Positions 36,113 to 44,987 of a DNA stretch of 64,000 nt are shown one piece after another. A model generated the notes under the pieces. It did not search any database. It was not told the DNA's origin and was given only the letters and a program-made list of their open reading frames with translations. How positions within the stretch are numbered: the first letter of the stretch is position 1; every line of letters begins with the position of its first letter. Position numbers and translations under genes: made by a program. Location of the stretch: contig NZ_CP036525.1 of NCBI RefSeq assembly GCF_007741535.1, forward strand, positions 7,564,001 through 7,628,000, written 5' to 3'. Source of the stretch: Rubripirellula lacrimiformis. Lineage in GTDB: Bacteria > Planctomycetota > Planctomycetia > Pirellulales > Pirellulaceae.

Positions 36113-37465
36113 ATGCGATCCAGTTTGGCCTTACTGATCCTCGGCTGCCTGTGCAGTTGGCTCGATTTCGCCGCCGCGGCCGATCCACCGCATGTCCTGT
36201 GCATCATGACGGATGACCTGGGGTGGCAAGACCTGCACTGCCAGGGAAACCCAGTGCTGCAAACGCCTCACATTGATGGCTTGGCCAAGGACGGAGTTCG
36301 GTTCACCAACGCCTATGCCGCATCGCCGGTCTGTTCCCCGACGCGGGCAGCGATGATGACGGGTCTTGCCCCCGCGCGGTTGCACATCACCCAGCACGGC
36401 CCCGACGGGCAGCAGTTCTGGCCCAAGGATCGACGGGTCCAACCTCCGCCAAGCAAACATGAACTTTGGCACGAAACCACCACGTTGGCAGAGCGTCTGA
36501 AGACGGCGGGATACGCCACCGGATTTTTCGGCAAGTGGCACTTGGGCGGAGACGAAAAGTACTGGCCGATGCAACACGGCTTTGACGTGAACGTGGGCGG
36601 TTGTGGATTCGGTGGGCCGCCAACCTATTTTGATCCCTATCGAATCCCCACACTGCCACCACGCGAAACAGGCGAGTACCTGACCGATCGCTTGGCGGAT
36701 GAAACCATTGCGTTTTTGCACAGCGCCAAAGACCAACCGATGTTCATCTGCCTTTGGACTTACAACCCACACTATCCGTTCGAGGCACCGGACGAACTGA
36801 CCGCTCACTACCAGGGCAAGCAAGGCCCGGGTTTGAAAAACCCGATCTACGGCGGCCAGATCGAAGCCACCGACCGCGCCATCGGACGCGTGCTGCAGGA
36901 ACTGGAATCGCTGGGGATCGCCGAACAAACGCTGGTGATTTTCACCAGCGATAACGGTGGTTGGTCCGGCGCCACTGACAATCGGCCACTGCGTGAAGGA
37001 AAAGGCTATCTGTACGAAGGTGGCCTGCGTGTGCCATTGATCGTTCGCTGGCCCGGGGTGACCAAGGCGGGAACCGTGAACCCAACGCCTGTGGTCAGCA
37101 TGGACCTGACCGCGACGATGCTGGACGCCGCCGCAGTGAGGCTCGCCGAGAACGAATCGCTGGATGGCGAATCATTGCGGCCTCTGTTCGCCGGCGGCAA
37201 GCTGAAGCGGGACGCGTTGTATTTTCACTATCCGCACTTCGCTTTCCACAAGGCGAATCGCCCCGGCTCTGCCATTCGCAGTGGCCAGCACAAACTGATC
37301 TATCGGTACGACGATGATTCGGTGCAACTGTTTGATCTGGACCACGATCTGGGCGAGACCACGGATCTCGCAGATATCCATCCAGACGTCGCCGGGAACT
37401 TGAAAGACCGCCTGACAGACTGGCTTCAAACTACCGATGCCGGATTGCCAGTCCAACGAAAATAA
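36113..37465 (+). CDS. Secreted type I sulfatase
   Basis: 450 residues from ATG 36113, with a strong ribosome site and a signal peptide (SSLALLILGCLCSWLDFAAA, cleavage near residue 22). Asp34-Asp35 (TDDLGWQD) are calcium ligands, and Cys74 in CSPTR (74-78) is the formylglycine precursor, followed by AAMMTG. TGFFGKWHLGG and FTSDNGGW complete the S1 signature. Length is that of the compact, single-domain sulfatases; the C-terminal tail beyond the catalytic domain is short. The substrate is likely a sulfated carbohydrate, by analogy only. It stands alone, 258 bp before the lactonase. Confidence 0.94.
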   Translation: MRSSLALLILGCLCSWLDFAAAADPPHVLCIMTDDLGWQDLHCQGNPVLQTPHIDGLAKDGVRFTNAYAASPVCSPTRAAMMTGLAPARLHITQHGPDGQQFWPKDRRVQPPPSKHELWHETTTLAERLKTAGYATGFFGKWHLGGDEKYWPMQHGFDVNVGGCGFGGPPTYFDPYRIPTLPPRETGEYLTDRLADETIAFLHSAKDQPMFICLWTYNPHYPFEAPDELTAHYQGKQGPGLKNPIYGGQIEATDRAIGRVLQELESLGIAEQTLVIFTSDNGGWSGATDNRPLREGKGYLYEGGLRVPLIVRWPGVTKAGTVNPTPVVSMDLTATMLDAAAVRLAENESLDGESLRPLFAGGKLKRDALYFHYPHFAFHKANRPGSAIRSGQHKLIYRYDDDSVQLFDLDHDLGETTDLADIHPDVAGNLKDRLTDWLQTTDAGLPVQRK

Positions 37466-37723
37466 CGCAGCGAGTTTCCGTCGCCGATGATAGCCACCGG
37501 GTGCATCGCATTTGCGGACTCCGGAGGCAACTTGGTCAGCTGCCCTGTTCGATGTCCGAAAGTTCGATTTTCTAGATGGGCTTCGAAAAGTCCAGCTATG
37601 GCGTCGAATCCGAAAGCGAGAGTCGCAATGGACAACGATGCACGAGGCGTACCGCTTTGCTACGCTTGTTCGACTCTTCCTTGCATCCGAATTGCCCCCA
37701 TACTTTCACGAATAGCCAACAAC

Positions 37724-39001
37724 ATGCGACACATCGATGATCTGAAACGCTTCATCTTTCGGGCGATCGTTTCTGCGACTTCCGTCCTAGCGGCGTGCGT
37801 GATCACTCATGCACAATCGTCGTCTCAGCAGCCATCCGACGACTCCGATCCGCTAATGGCTTACGTCGGCACATTCAGTTCACCGCTGGGCGATGTGCTG
37901 CCCACGCAGGTCGATCTTCCACCTGGCAACGGGAAGGGGATTCATATTTTCCAGGTTGATCGCACCACCGGCGGCATGACCGCGACGGGCGTTTACCCCA
38001 TGGGCACCAGCCCCAGCTGCGTCGTTCTCAATGCAGCCGGCACGCGATTGTATTCCAGCAACGAAACCGATCGTGTTGGCGGTCGCAAGGAAGGTTCCGT
38101 CAGCTCGTTTGCGATCGACCCCAACGATGGCCAACTGCGTTTGCTCAATACCGTTTCCTCCGGCGGCGACGGCCCGACTTATGTCAGCGTCCATCCCTCT
38201 GGCAAGTTCCTGTTGGTGGCAAACTACTTTGGTGGTTCGGTCGCTGTTCTTCCCATTGCGGCTGATGGCCGACTCGAAGATGCGTCGGATGTCAAAAACG
38301 ATGCGGGCACGATCGGACCGACGACATCTGCCAACGCTCCCGAAGGCAGTTTCGCCTTCAGCGGTCATGACCGCACTCACGCCCATATGATCCAGTCCGA
38401 TCCATCGGGGCGTCACGTTTTACACGTCGACTTGGGATTGGACAAAATTTACGTTTGGAAATTTGACGAAAGCAACGGAACGTTGACGGCGAATGACCCA
38501 CCCAGCGTATCGTTGCCTCCCGGTGATGGACCGCGTCATTTTCACTTTCATCCCAACGGTCACTGGCTGTACAGCATCCAAGAAGAAGGATCTACGATCG
38601 CGCGGTTTCAGTACGATCCCGAGACTGGGCGTTTAACGCATCAAGAAACCGTTTCCTCACTGCCGCCCGGATTCGCAGGCAGTAATTTCTGTTCCGAGAT
38701 ATTGGTTTCCGATGACGGACGTTTTGTCTATGGCGGCAACCGCTTGCACGACAGCATTGGGATTTTCGCTGTCAGCGAATCTGGCAAACTGACGCAGGTC
38801 GGCAACCAGTGGACTCGCGGCAATTACCCGCGCAGTTTCAACTTCGACCCCAGCGGGCGGTTTCTATACAGCTGCAACCAGCGTGCTGATAACATCGCCG
38901 TATTCCAAGTCAACAAGGAAACCGGCGGGCTGACCTTCACGGGCCAATACACCCCGGTTGGAAATCCATCCAGCATCGTGTTCTTGGATCTGCAGAAGTA
39001 A
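37724..39001 (+). CDS. Exported 6-phosphogluconolactonase-like beta-propeller
   Basis: ATG 37724 places a leader (KRFIFRAIVSATSVLAACVITHAQ) at the N-terminus; the frame from 37487 would bury it. The ~425-residue remainder is a seven-bladed lactonase propeller: repeating blocks such as LMAYVGTFSS, GPTYVSVHPSGKFLLVANY, GPRHFHFHPNGHWLYSIQE and NYPRSFNFDPSGRFLYSCNQ mark blade starts. The cytosolic Pgl enzymes of this fold hydrolyse 6-phosphogluconolactone; an exported version more probably acts on another lactone or is structural. The next gene is convergent, with 15 bp between stops. Confidence 0.88.
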   Translation: MRHIDDLKRFIFRAIVSATSVLAACVITHAQSSSQQPSDDSDPLMAYVGTFSSPLGDVLPTQVDLPPGNGKGIHIFQVDRTTGGMTATGVYPMGTSPSCVVLNAAGTRLYSSNETDRVGGRKEGSVSSFAIDPNDGQLRLLNTVSSGGDGPTYVSVHPSGKFLLVANYFGGSVAVLPIAADGRLEDASDVKNDAGTIGPTTSANAPEGSFAFSGHDRTHAHMIQSDPSGRHVLHVDLGLDKIYVWKFDESNGTLTANDPPSVSLPPGDGPRHFHFHPNGHWLYSIQEEGSTIARFQYDPETGRLTHQETVSSLPPGFAGSNFCSEILVSDDGRFVYGGNRLHDSIGIFAVSESGKLTQVGNQWTRGNYPRSFNFDPSGRFLYSCNQRADNIAVFQVNKETGGLTFTGQYTPVGNPSSIVFLDLQK

Positions 39002-39016
39002 GTAGGAATTCATTCC

Positions 39017-40354
39017 TTACATCGACTCTGTGATGACTCGCATCACGTTGCCACCGATGACTTTGCGAATCACTTCATCGCTATGCCCTCGCTGCACCAA
39101 ACCAACCGTGTAGAGGGGCCAATTGGTCCAAGCGATGCTTTCGTTCATTTCACGAGTCGTCTTAAAGTTGTCCGATGGCCAAAGCATACGAAATTCTTCT
39201 CGTTGCTTTGGCTGTTTGGGAACCTTGGCGTTTTGAGTCCCCGACGACTGCGATTGATAGGAAACATCCGTGCCGATCGCGACCGCATCCGGCCCAAACT
39301 TTTCGATGGCATAGTCGACGTGATCAAGCAACGCCTGGATGTCCCCACTGCCGCCCAGGTATCTGGGGATACAGCACATCCCGACGTAGCCGCCCGAGTC
39401 GACGATGGCCTTGATCACGTTGTCGGGCTTGCTACGAAAATGACGATAAACGCCTGCGCAGGTCGAATGGCTGGCCACGACAGGCCGCGACGAAGCCTTG
39501 GCTGCTTCTAGACTTGTTTTCCAACCGCTGTGCGCACAATCCGGGATGACACCGACGCGGTTCATCTCTGCGATCGCCTTGTTACCAAAATCGCTTAACC
39601 CCGCATCGGTCTTCTCGCCACATCCGTCACCGATCATGTTGCGGCGCTGATACGTCAAATGCATCATCCGAATCCCCAACTGATAGAACACACGGACAAA
39701 CTGCAGTTCGTCCGCAACGGACACCCACTGCTGCGTTAATGGGACCCCGTTGCCGGTCAAGTAATAGCAGTGACGGTTTTCGCGTTTCGCAGTCACGATG
39801 TCATTGGGCGCAGCGGCTTTGAACACAAACCCACGCATCAGGTCCGTCGTGTAGGTATGCCGCGCCAATCGTTTGATCAACCGCAGCGGGTCCTGGCCTT
39901 CTTCGCCTGCGTTATTGAAAACACACGTCACGCCGGAGGCACGCCATGCGTCGCGAAACTCCTGCTGTTCGACCTGATCGGTCACAAAACGCGTCATCGT
40001 CATTTCTTCTCGCAGATCTTTCAGTTCCGCGCCAGACGCGCCCGCTTGAACCGCAGCGGCCAGTGCGTCTCCGTCGACCGAAGCACGCGGACCAAACCCA
40101 TAGGCGTCAAAGACAATCGATTCAGCATGCAACTTCAGCCCGCGATCCAGTTCGGCCTTCGAAGGTTTCAAAATACTGAGCGCCGTATCGCGTGACTTCT
40201 GGATCTTGGGATTCGAACGGGACGTCAACGCCTGTACCGGACCGTTGCTGTTGTCATCCTGTGCAAATGCACGACGCGCCCCCGGTGATACGGCAGACAG
40301 CGACAAGGCAGAGACAGCCCCCAACGAGTGAGCGAATTGGCGGCGACTAAGCAT
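39017..40354 (-). CDS. Peptidase M19 (membrane dipeptidase) homologue with altered metal site
   Basis: ATG 40354 starts a 445-residue protein with a twin-arginine leader (SRRQFAHSLGAVSA). The M19 barrel is recognisable from GLSDFGNKAIAEMNRVGVIPDCAHS and PVVASHSTCAGVYRHFRSKPDN, which keep the two histidines of the second metal position (His275, His296). The H-x-D motif that normally opens the family is absent: the equivalent strand reads VFDAYGF (81-87). The bridging glutamate region is also unlike the family. It may bind one metal, use another chemistry or be non-catalytic. Renal-dipeptidase-like function should not be assumed. Confidence 0.82.
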   Translation of the reverse strand: MLSRRQFAHSLGAVSALSLSAVSPGARRAFAQDDNSNGPVQALTSRSNPKIQKSRDTALSILKPSKAELDRGLKLHAESIVFDAYGFGPRASVDGDALAAAVQAGASGAELKDLREEMTMTRFVTDQVEQQEFRDAWRASGVTCVFNNAGEEGQDPLRLIKRLARHTYTTDLMRGFVFKAAAPNDIVTAKRENRHCYYLTGNGVPLTQQWVSVADELQFVRVFYQLGIRMMHLTYQRRNMIGDGCGEKTDAGLSDFGNKAIAEMNRVGVIPDCAHSGWKTSLEAAKASSRPVVASHSTCAGVYRHFRSKPDNVIKAIVDSGGYVGMCCIPRYLGGSGDIQALLDHVDYAIEKFGPDAVAIGTDVSYQSQSSGTQNAKVPKQPKQREEFRMLWPSDNFKTTREMNESIAWTNWPLYTVGLVQRGHSDEVIRKVIGGNVMRVITESM

Positions 40355-40597
40355 AGAAATGGATCCTGAATGGGCGCGTCGATTGATCGTGATTTCGATC
40401 CACGGTGATCGCGGTGTACGGTGGTCCACGGCAGACACCATGGTTCCGCGATGATTGCGAGCATACTCGCCCCCCAAGCCCAGGAAAACACATAGCGGGG
40501 TATTCACCCCCATCTCGGGCGTGCAGTTCGTGTAGAATATCGATCCCGCCTACGACTGCCTGCCCACCCTAAAACCTGCCGCACAGGGTCATCGCCC

Positions 40598-41986
40598 ATG
40601 CTTAAGCCACTCTACGGATTGGATCGCCGAGGATTACTGCGTGCCGCTGCGGCGGGCGTCGTCGGAGCCTCACTGCCCAAAGCGGTCTCCTTGGGCGGTC
40701 AGCCGATGGGCGACAGACCGGTGGGATTCGGGAAAGCCAAGTCGGTGCTAATCGTGATGCTTAGCGGTGGCCCCAGCCAGTTGGACATGCTTGATCCCAA
40801 GCCAGACGCGCCGGCGGAAGTCCGCGGTGAGTTCACGCCGATCTCGACCACCATCCCGGGCGTAAAGGTTTGCGAGCACCTGCCGAAACTTGCCAAACAA
40901 ACCGATCGTTGGGCCATCGTTCGGACACTGGCGCATCGCGAACACAACCATTTGCTGGCGACCCATGTGGCGTTGACCGGCCGCCCGACACCCTTGCCAC
41001 GCGGTGGATCGGATTTAGATCGCGTCGAAACTCGCAACGATTTCCCCAACTATGCGTCCGCGCTCGACTTCGTCCGACCGCGCAACGACGGCATGCCGTC
41101 GGGCGTCTCGTTGCCGAATTATATGATCGAAGGCCCGCTCACTTGGCCCGGCCAGCATTCAGGTTTCTTGGGTGCGAAACACGATCCATGGCAAATCAAC
41201 GGCGATCCGAACGATCCAAATTTTCGGATGCAAGCGCTCACGATGCGAGACGGCGTGTCGACCGGACGCCTGCAATCGCGCCGGCAACTGTTGGACCAAA
41301 TGAATCATGGCCGCGGCAGCTTGACCGGTGACGAGACAGAATCGCTTCGCGATCAGCAAAAACTGGCTTTCGGGTTGCTTACATCCGGAAAACTGACGCA
41401 GGCATTCGAAATCAATCGCGAGTCGGACGAAACCCGAGATCGCTACGGTCGCAATAAGTTCGGTCAATCGTTGCTGCTGTCCAAACGCATGATCGAAGCT
41501 GGCGTGCCCGTCGTCCAAGCAACCATGGGGATCGTGCAAACCTGGGACACACACTTTGACAATTGGGGCAGGCTGAAGAACAAACTGCTTCCCCAGCTGG
41601 ATCAAGGTCTCGAAGCGTTGACCGATGATCTTGCGGCCAGCGGTCTTTTGGATGACACATTGTTGATCGTCATGGGTGAATTCGGACGCACTCCGAAGGT
41701 GACCACACTGCCGGGACAAACCATTCCCGGCCGCGATCATTGGGCTCACGCGTATTCCGGTTTATTCGCTGGGGCGGGGATCCAGGGCGGCCAAGTGATC
41801 GGCCAAACCGATGCCCAAGCCGCCTATCCGGTGACAAATTCGTGGTCACCGGCGGACATCTGCAGCACGATCTTCAATGCCCTTGGCGTTGACGCCGGCG
41901 CCACCATCGATGATCCGCTGGATCGACCACACCATCTTCTGAACGGGAAGGTCATCTCGAATCTGTATACGGGAGCGACCGCATGA
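40598..41986 (+). CDS. DUF1501 protein, cassette A first copy
   Basis: 462 residues with a twin-arginine leader (DRRGLLRAAAAGVVGASLP). The DUF1501 core is a sulfatase/phosphatase-like fold: VLIVMLSGGPSQLDMLDPKPDAP at the start, a DRYGRNKFGQSLLLSKRMIEAGVPVV mid-block, and LLIVMGEFGRTP then GRDHWAHAYSG near the end, with H and D/E residues placed like alkaline-phosphatase metal ligands. Function is unproven; genes of this type pair with DUF1549/DUF1553 cytochromes in planctomycetes. Its stop overlaps the next start (ATGA at 41983-41986), so the first two copies are coupled. Confidence 0.92.
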   Translation: MLKPLYGLDRRGLLRAAAAGVVGASLPKAVSLGGQPMGDRPVGFGKAKSVLIVMLSGGPSQLDMLDPKPDAPAEVRGEFTPISTTIPGVKVCEHLPKLAKQTDRWAIVRTLAHREHNHLLATHVALTGRPTPLPRGGSDLDRVETRNDFPNYASALDFVRPRNDGMPSGVSLPNYMIEGPLTWPGQHSGFLGAKHDPWQINGDPNDPNFRMQALTMRDGVSTGRLQSRRQLLDQMNHGRGSLTGDETESLRDQQKLAFGLLTSGKLTQAFEINRESDETRDRYGRNKFGQSLLLSKRMIEAGVPVVQATMGIVQTWDTHFDNWGRLKNKLLPQLDQGLEALTDDLAASGLLDDTLLIVMGEFGRTPKVTTLPGQTIPGRDHWAHAYSGLFAGAGIQGGQVIGQTDAQAAYPVTNSWSPADICSTIFNALGVDAGATIDDPLDRPHHLLNGKVISNLYTGATA

Positions 41987-43458
41987 TCCCCAAGTCGCGA
42001 CTCCCCACGTCATGTGCACAGCAACACACAGGACATTCACGTCGCAGTGCATTGCAAGCCGGTGCGATTGGGATCCTTGGACTCGGCATGAACCATCTGG
42101 CTGGGCTGCGTCAGGCGACTGCATCGGAGGGCAGTCGGCCCAGTGGAAAAGCCAAATCGTGCATCTTCATATTTTTGTCGGGCGGACTGTCCCAGCACGA
42201 TAGTTTTGACATGAAGCCCAACGCGCCGGACAACATTCGCGGTGAATTCAAGCCGATCGCAACCAAGACGCCAGGCCTGCAAATTTGCGAACACCTGCCC
42301 AAACTCGCTCAACGAAGCCACTTGTGGTCGCTATGCCGTTCGCTCACACACGGGTCCAACGAGCATTCTGCGGCCCATCACATCATGTTGACGGGACATT
42401 CCGATTTGCCCACGGGGTTCAGCCCGAACAACCCTAGCCGATCCGATCATGCGTCGATTGCAGCCATCGCTGGCTACGCGATGCGGTCGAAACAGCAAAA
42501 CAATTTGCCTCCATCGGTCGTGTTGCCCGAACGACTGGTACACAGCAGCGGACGCGTGATCCCCGGTCAACACGCCGGTGCGATGGGTCCGCAACACGAT
42601 CCATGGATGATCGAAGCGTCTCCGTTTCACAACACATCGTACGGCGCGTTCCCAGAATACGGATTCGACCACCAGGATCGTGGCAAGCCGGACAGTCGGC
42701 TGTTCCAAGCACCACAGCTTTCGCTGCCCGACGGACTCGGCATGCAAAGCGTTCACGGTCGATTGGCATTGCTTGATTCCCTGAACCGTCAACGAGAAAA
42801 CCTGGCATCGTACGCCCAAGTAGAAAACTTCGACCGACTGCGGCAAGGCGCCGTTTCTCTGCTGACCGAATCCGCGGTCCACCAAGCGTTGGACGTTACT
42901 CATGCAGACGACAAACATCTTGATCGCTACGGGCGCAACTCCTTTGGCTGGTCGCTGCTGATGGCGCGGCGACTTGTCGGCGCTGGGGTCAGCCTGGTGC
43001 AAGTGAATCTTGGCAATGACGAAACATGGGATACGCACGGCAATGCGTTCCCGCATCTGAAGAACAATCTATTTCCGCCCACGGACCAAGCCCTATCGGC
43101 TTTGCTGGACGATTTGAATTCGACCGGCGAATTGGACGAGACGCTGGTCGTGGTAGCGGGCGAGTTTGGTCGCGCCCCCCAGATCACATGGTTGGAAAAA
43201 CACTACAAGTTGCCAGGCCGTGACCACTGGGGCGCCGTGCAATCGGTGTTATTCGCCGGCGGAGGAATTCGCGGCGGCAACGTGATCGGCAAGTCCGACG
43301 CCCAAGGCGCGTATCCGGCCCAGCAACCGGTGAAGCCCGAAAACTTCGCAGCGACCCTCTACGACGCGATGGGAATCCCCGCCACCGCAGCATGGCATGA
43401 CGCCGAAAATCGTCCTCACCACATTTACAGCGGCGAGCCCATCGCCGGTCTGTTCTAG
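41983..43458 (+). CDS. DUF1501 protein, cassette A second copy
   Basis: 491 residues, the longest of the three tandem copies. The leader contains SRRSALQAGAIGILGLG. The family blocks are CIFIFLSGGLSQHDSFDMKPNAP, DRYGRNSFGWSLLMARRLVGAGVSLV, VVVAGEFGRAP and GRDHWGAVQSV. The extra length lies mainly in residues ~200-250 (a MIEASPFHNTSYG insert). It is translationally coupled to the first copy and separated from the third by 113 bp that include a 21-bp tandem repeat. The sequence differs enough from copy 1 to be an old duplication. Confidence 0.92.
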   Translation: MIPKSRLPTSCAQQHTGHSRRSALQAGAIGILGLGMNHLAGLRQATASEGSRPSGKAKSCIFIFLSGGLSQHDSFDMKPNAPDNIRGEFKPIATKTPGLQICEHLPKLAQRSHLWSLCRSLTHGSNEHSAAHHIMLTGHSDLPTGFSPNNPSRSDHASIAAIAGYAMRSKQQNNLPPSVVLPERLVHSSGRVIPGQHAGAMGPQHDPWMIEASPFHNTSYGAFPEYGFDHQDRGKPDSRLFQAPQLSLPDGLGMQSVHGRLALLDSLNRQRENLASYAQVENFDRLRQGAVSLLTESAVHQALDVTHADDKHLDRYGRNSFGWSLLMARRLVGAGVSLVQVNLGNDETWDTHGNAFPHLKNNLFPPTDQALSALLDDLNSTGELDETLVVVAGEFGRAPQITWLEKHYKLPGRDHWGAVQSVLFAGGGIRGGNVIGKSDAQGAYPAQQPVKPENFAATLYDAMGIPATAAWHDAENRPHHIYSGEPIAGLF

Positions 43459-43491
43459 CAACCGACCGTCGACGGTTTCACCGGTGCCCAA

Positions 43492-43560
43492 TCCCGCCTC
43501 CCCGCCGATCTCTCCCGCCTCCCCGCCGATCTCTCCCGCCCCTCCCGCCAACCTCTCCCA
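43492..43560. repeat. 21-bp tandem repeat between DUF1501 copies
   Basis: Two identical 21-bp units (43492-43512 and 43513-43533; a TCCCGCCTCCCCGCC core followed by GATCTC) are followed by degenerate pyrimidine-rich copies to about 43560. The strand is C/T-rich throughout. It ends 12 bp before the third DUF1501 start and could affect its translation or simply be slippage. Confidence 0.85.
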
Positions 43561-43571
43561 CCAAGCCAACC

Positions 43572-44987
43572 ATGTCATTTCGTGCCCCCAGCAGACCATC
43601 GGGCTGCCGCGATTTCCGACGATCCAATCGCATCAGCCGCCGTCAGGTGCTGCAGGCGGGATCTCTGTCGGCGCTCGGTCTCGGTTTGGGGGACCTGGAA
43701 TCGCGGCTAGCCCTTGCGCAACAAAGCGGTGACATCTTGCCGACTCGGCGTGCGAAGGCATGCATCTTTCTGTTCATGTGGGGCGGCCCATCTCAGCTGG
43801 ATACGTTTGACCTGAAGCCCGATGCACCGTCGGAAGTTCGCGGCAGCTTTCGTCCCATATCGACCAAGGTGCCCGGAACTCAAATCTGCGAGCACTTTAC
43901 CGGTTTGGCATCGATGACCGACAAGGTTGCGATCATTCGCTCGCTGACGCACGACGATCCTGCTCACCTATCCAGCGGTCATGCGACTTTGACGGGCCAA
44001 CCGGCACCGGTGTTGAAGAGCGATGCGGATCCGCCGAGCGCCAAGGACTCGCCCCACTTGGGCGCGCTGGTATCGAAACTTCGGCCCACGACGAATGGTC
44101 TGCCGCCCTTCGTTGCCATGCCCTGGAAAGCCTATCATCCGGCCGCGCCCGGTGGCGAAGCCCCGGGGCAACACGGCGGTTGGCTGGGATCGGCGTACGA
44201 CGGCATGCTGCTCCATGGCGATCTGAATGATCCGAATTGGCACCCGCAAGGCCTGTCCCTGCCGGCGGACATCGGCATCGGCCGCTTGGAATCACGACTG
44301 GAACTGCTGAAGACGATGGATGCCCAACGCGCGATGTTGCATCGTTCGTTAGGCGCATCATCCTACGGCAACCACCAATCTCGCGCGATGGAGATGATCG
44401 GGTCCAGCAGCGTGCGATCGGCGTTTGACTTGACTCGGGAAAGCGACGCGACTCGTAAACGCTATGGCCGAAACGTGCACGGCCAGTGCGTGTTGATGGC
44501 CCGACGACTGGTCGAACACGGTGTTCCGCTAGTGTCTGTGAATTGGCACAACGACGGAAAGAATTTCTGGGACACGCACGGCGACAATTTCAATCGCTTG
44601 AAGAACGACCTGATTCCGCCAGCCGACCAAGCGCTTTCGGCACTTTTGACGGACTTGGAAGATCGCGGATTGCTGGATGAAACCATCGTTGCCTGGGTAG
44701 GCGAATTTGGCCGCAAGCCGCAGATCACTGCTGCGAATGCCGGGCGTGAACACTGGCCATTCTGTTACAGCGGGCTCTTAGCGGGCGGCGGAATTCGCCC
44801 CGGGATGGTCTACGGATCCAGCGATCAACACGGTGCCTACCCTGCATCCGATCCTGTCACGCCACAGGATTTCGCTACCACCATCCTGCATGCGATGGGA
44901 CTGCCCACACAAACCGCTTTGCTCGACCGACAACAGCGACCCCACCGAATCACTTCAGGGAGAGTTTTACATGATTTACTTGTATGA
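43572..44987 (+). CDS. DUF1501 protein, cassette A third copy
   Basis: 471 residues. The leader has SNRISRRQVLQAGSLSALGLGLG (twin arginine). The family blocks are CIFLFMWGGPSQLDTFDLKPDAP, KRYGRNVHGQCVLMARRLVEHGVPLV, IVAWVGEFGRKP and GREHWPFCYSG. It ends HDLLV, and the last 17 bases overlap the start of the giant fusion gene, whose ribosome site lies inside this coding sequence. It is probably co-transcribed and coupled with that gene. As for the other copies, the biochemical role is unknown. Confidence 0.92.
   Translation: MSFRAPSRPSGCRDFRRSNRISRRQVLQAGSLSALGLGLGDLESRLALAQQSGDILPTRRAKACIFLFMWGGPSQLDTFDLKPDAPSEVRGSFRPISTKVPGTQICEHFTGLASMTDKVAIIRSLTHDDPAHLSSGHATLTGQPAPVLKSDADPPSAKDSPHLGALVSKLRPTTNGLPPFVAMPWKAYHPAAPGGEAPGQHGGWLGSAYDGMLLHGDLNDPNWHPQGLSLPADIGIGRLESRLELLKTMDAQRAMLHRSLGASSYGNHQSRAMEMIGSSSVRSAFDLTRESDATRKRYGRNVHGQCVLMARRLVEHGVPLVSVNWHNDGKNFWDTHGDNFNRLKNDLIPPADQALSALLTDLEDRGLLDETIVAWVGEFGRKPQITAANAGREHWPFCYSGLLAGGGIRPGMVYGSSDQHGAYPASDPVTPQDFATTILHAMGLPTQTALLDRQQRPHRITSGRVLHDLLV
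44957..44964 (+). promoter_or_regulatory. Ribosome binding site AGGGAGAG deciding the giant-gene start
   Basis: AGGGAGAG lies six bases before ATG 44971, inside the end of the third DUF1501 gene. It is one of the best ribosome sites in the window and argues against starts at 45028 or 45037. Confidence 0.7.
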
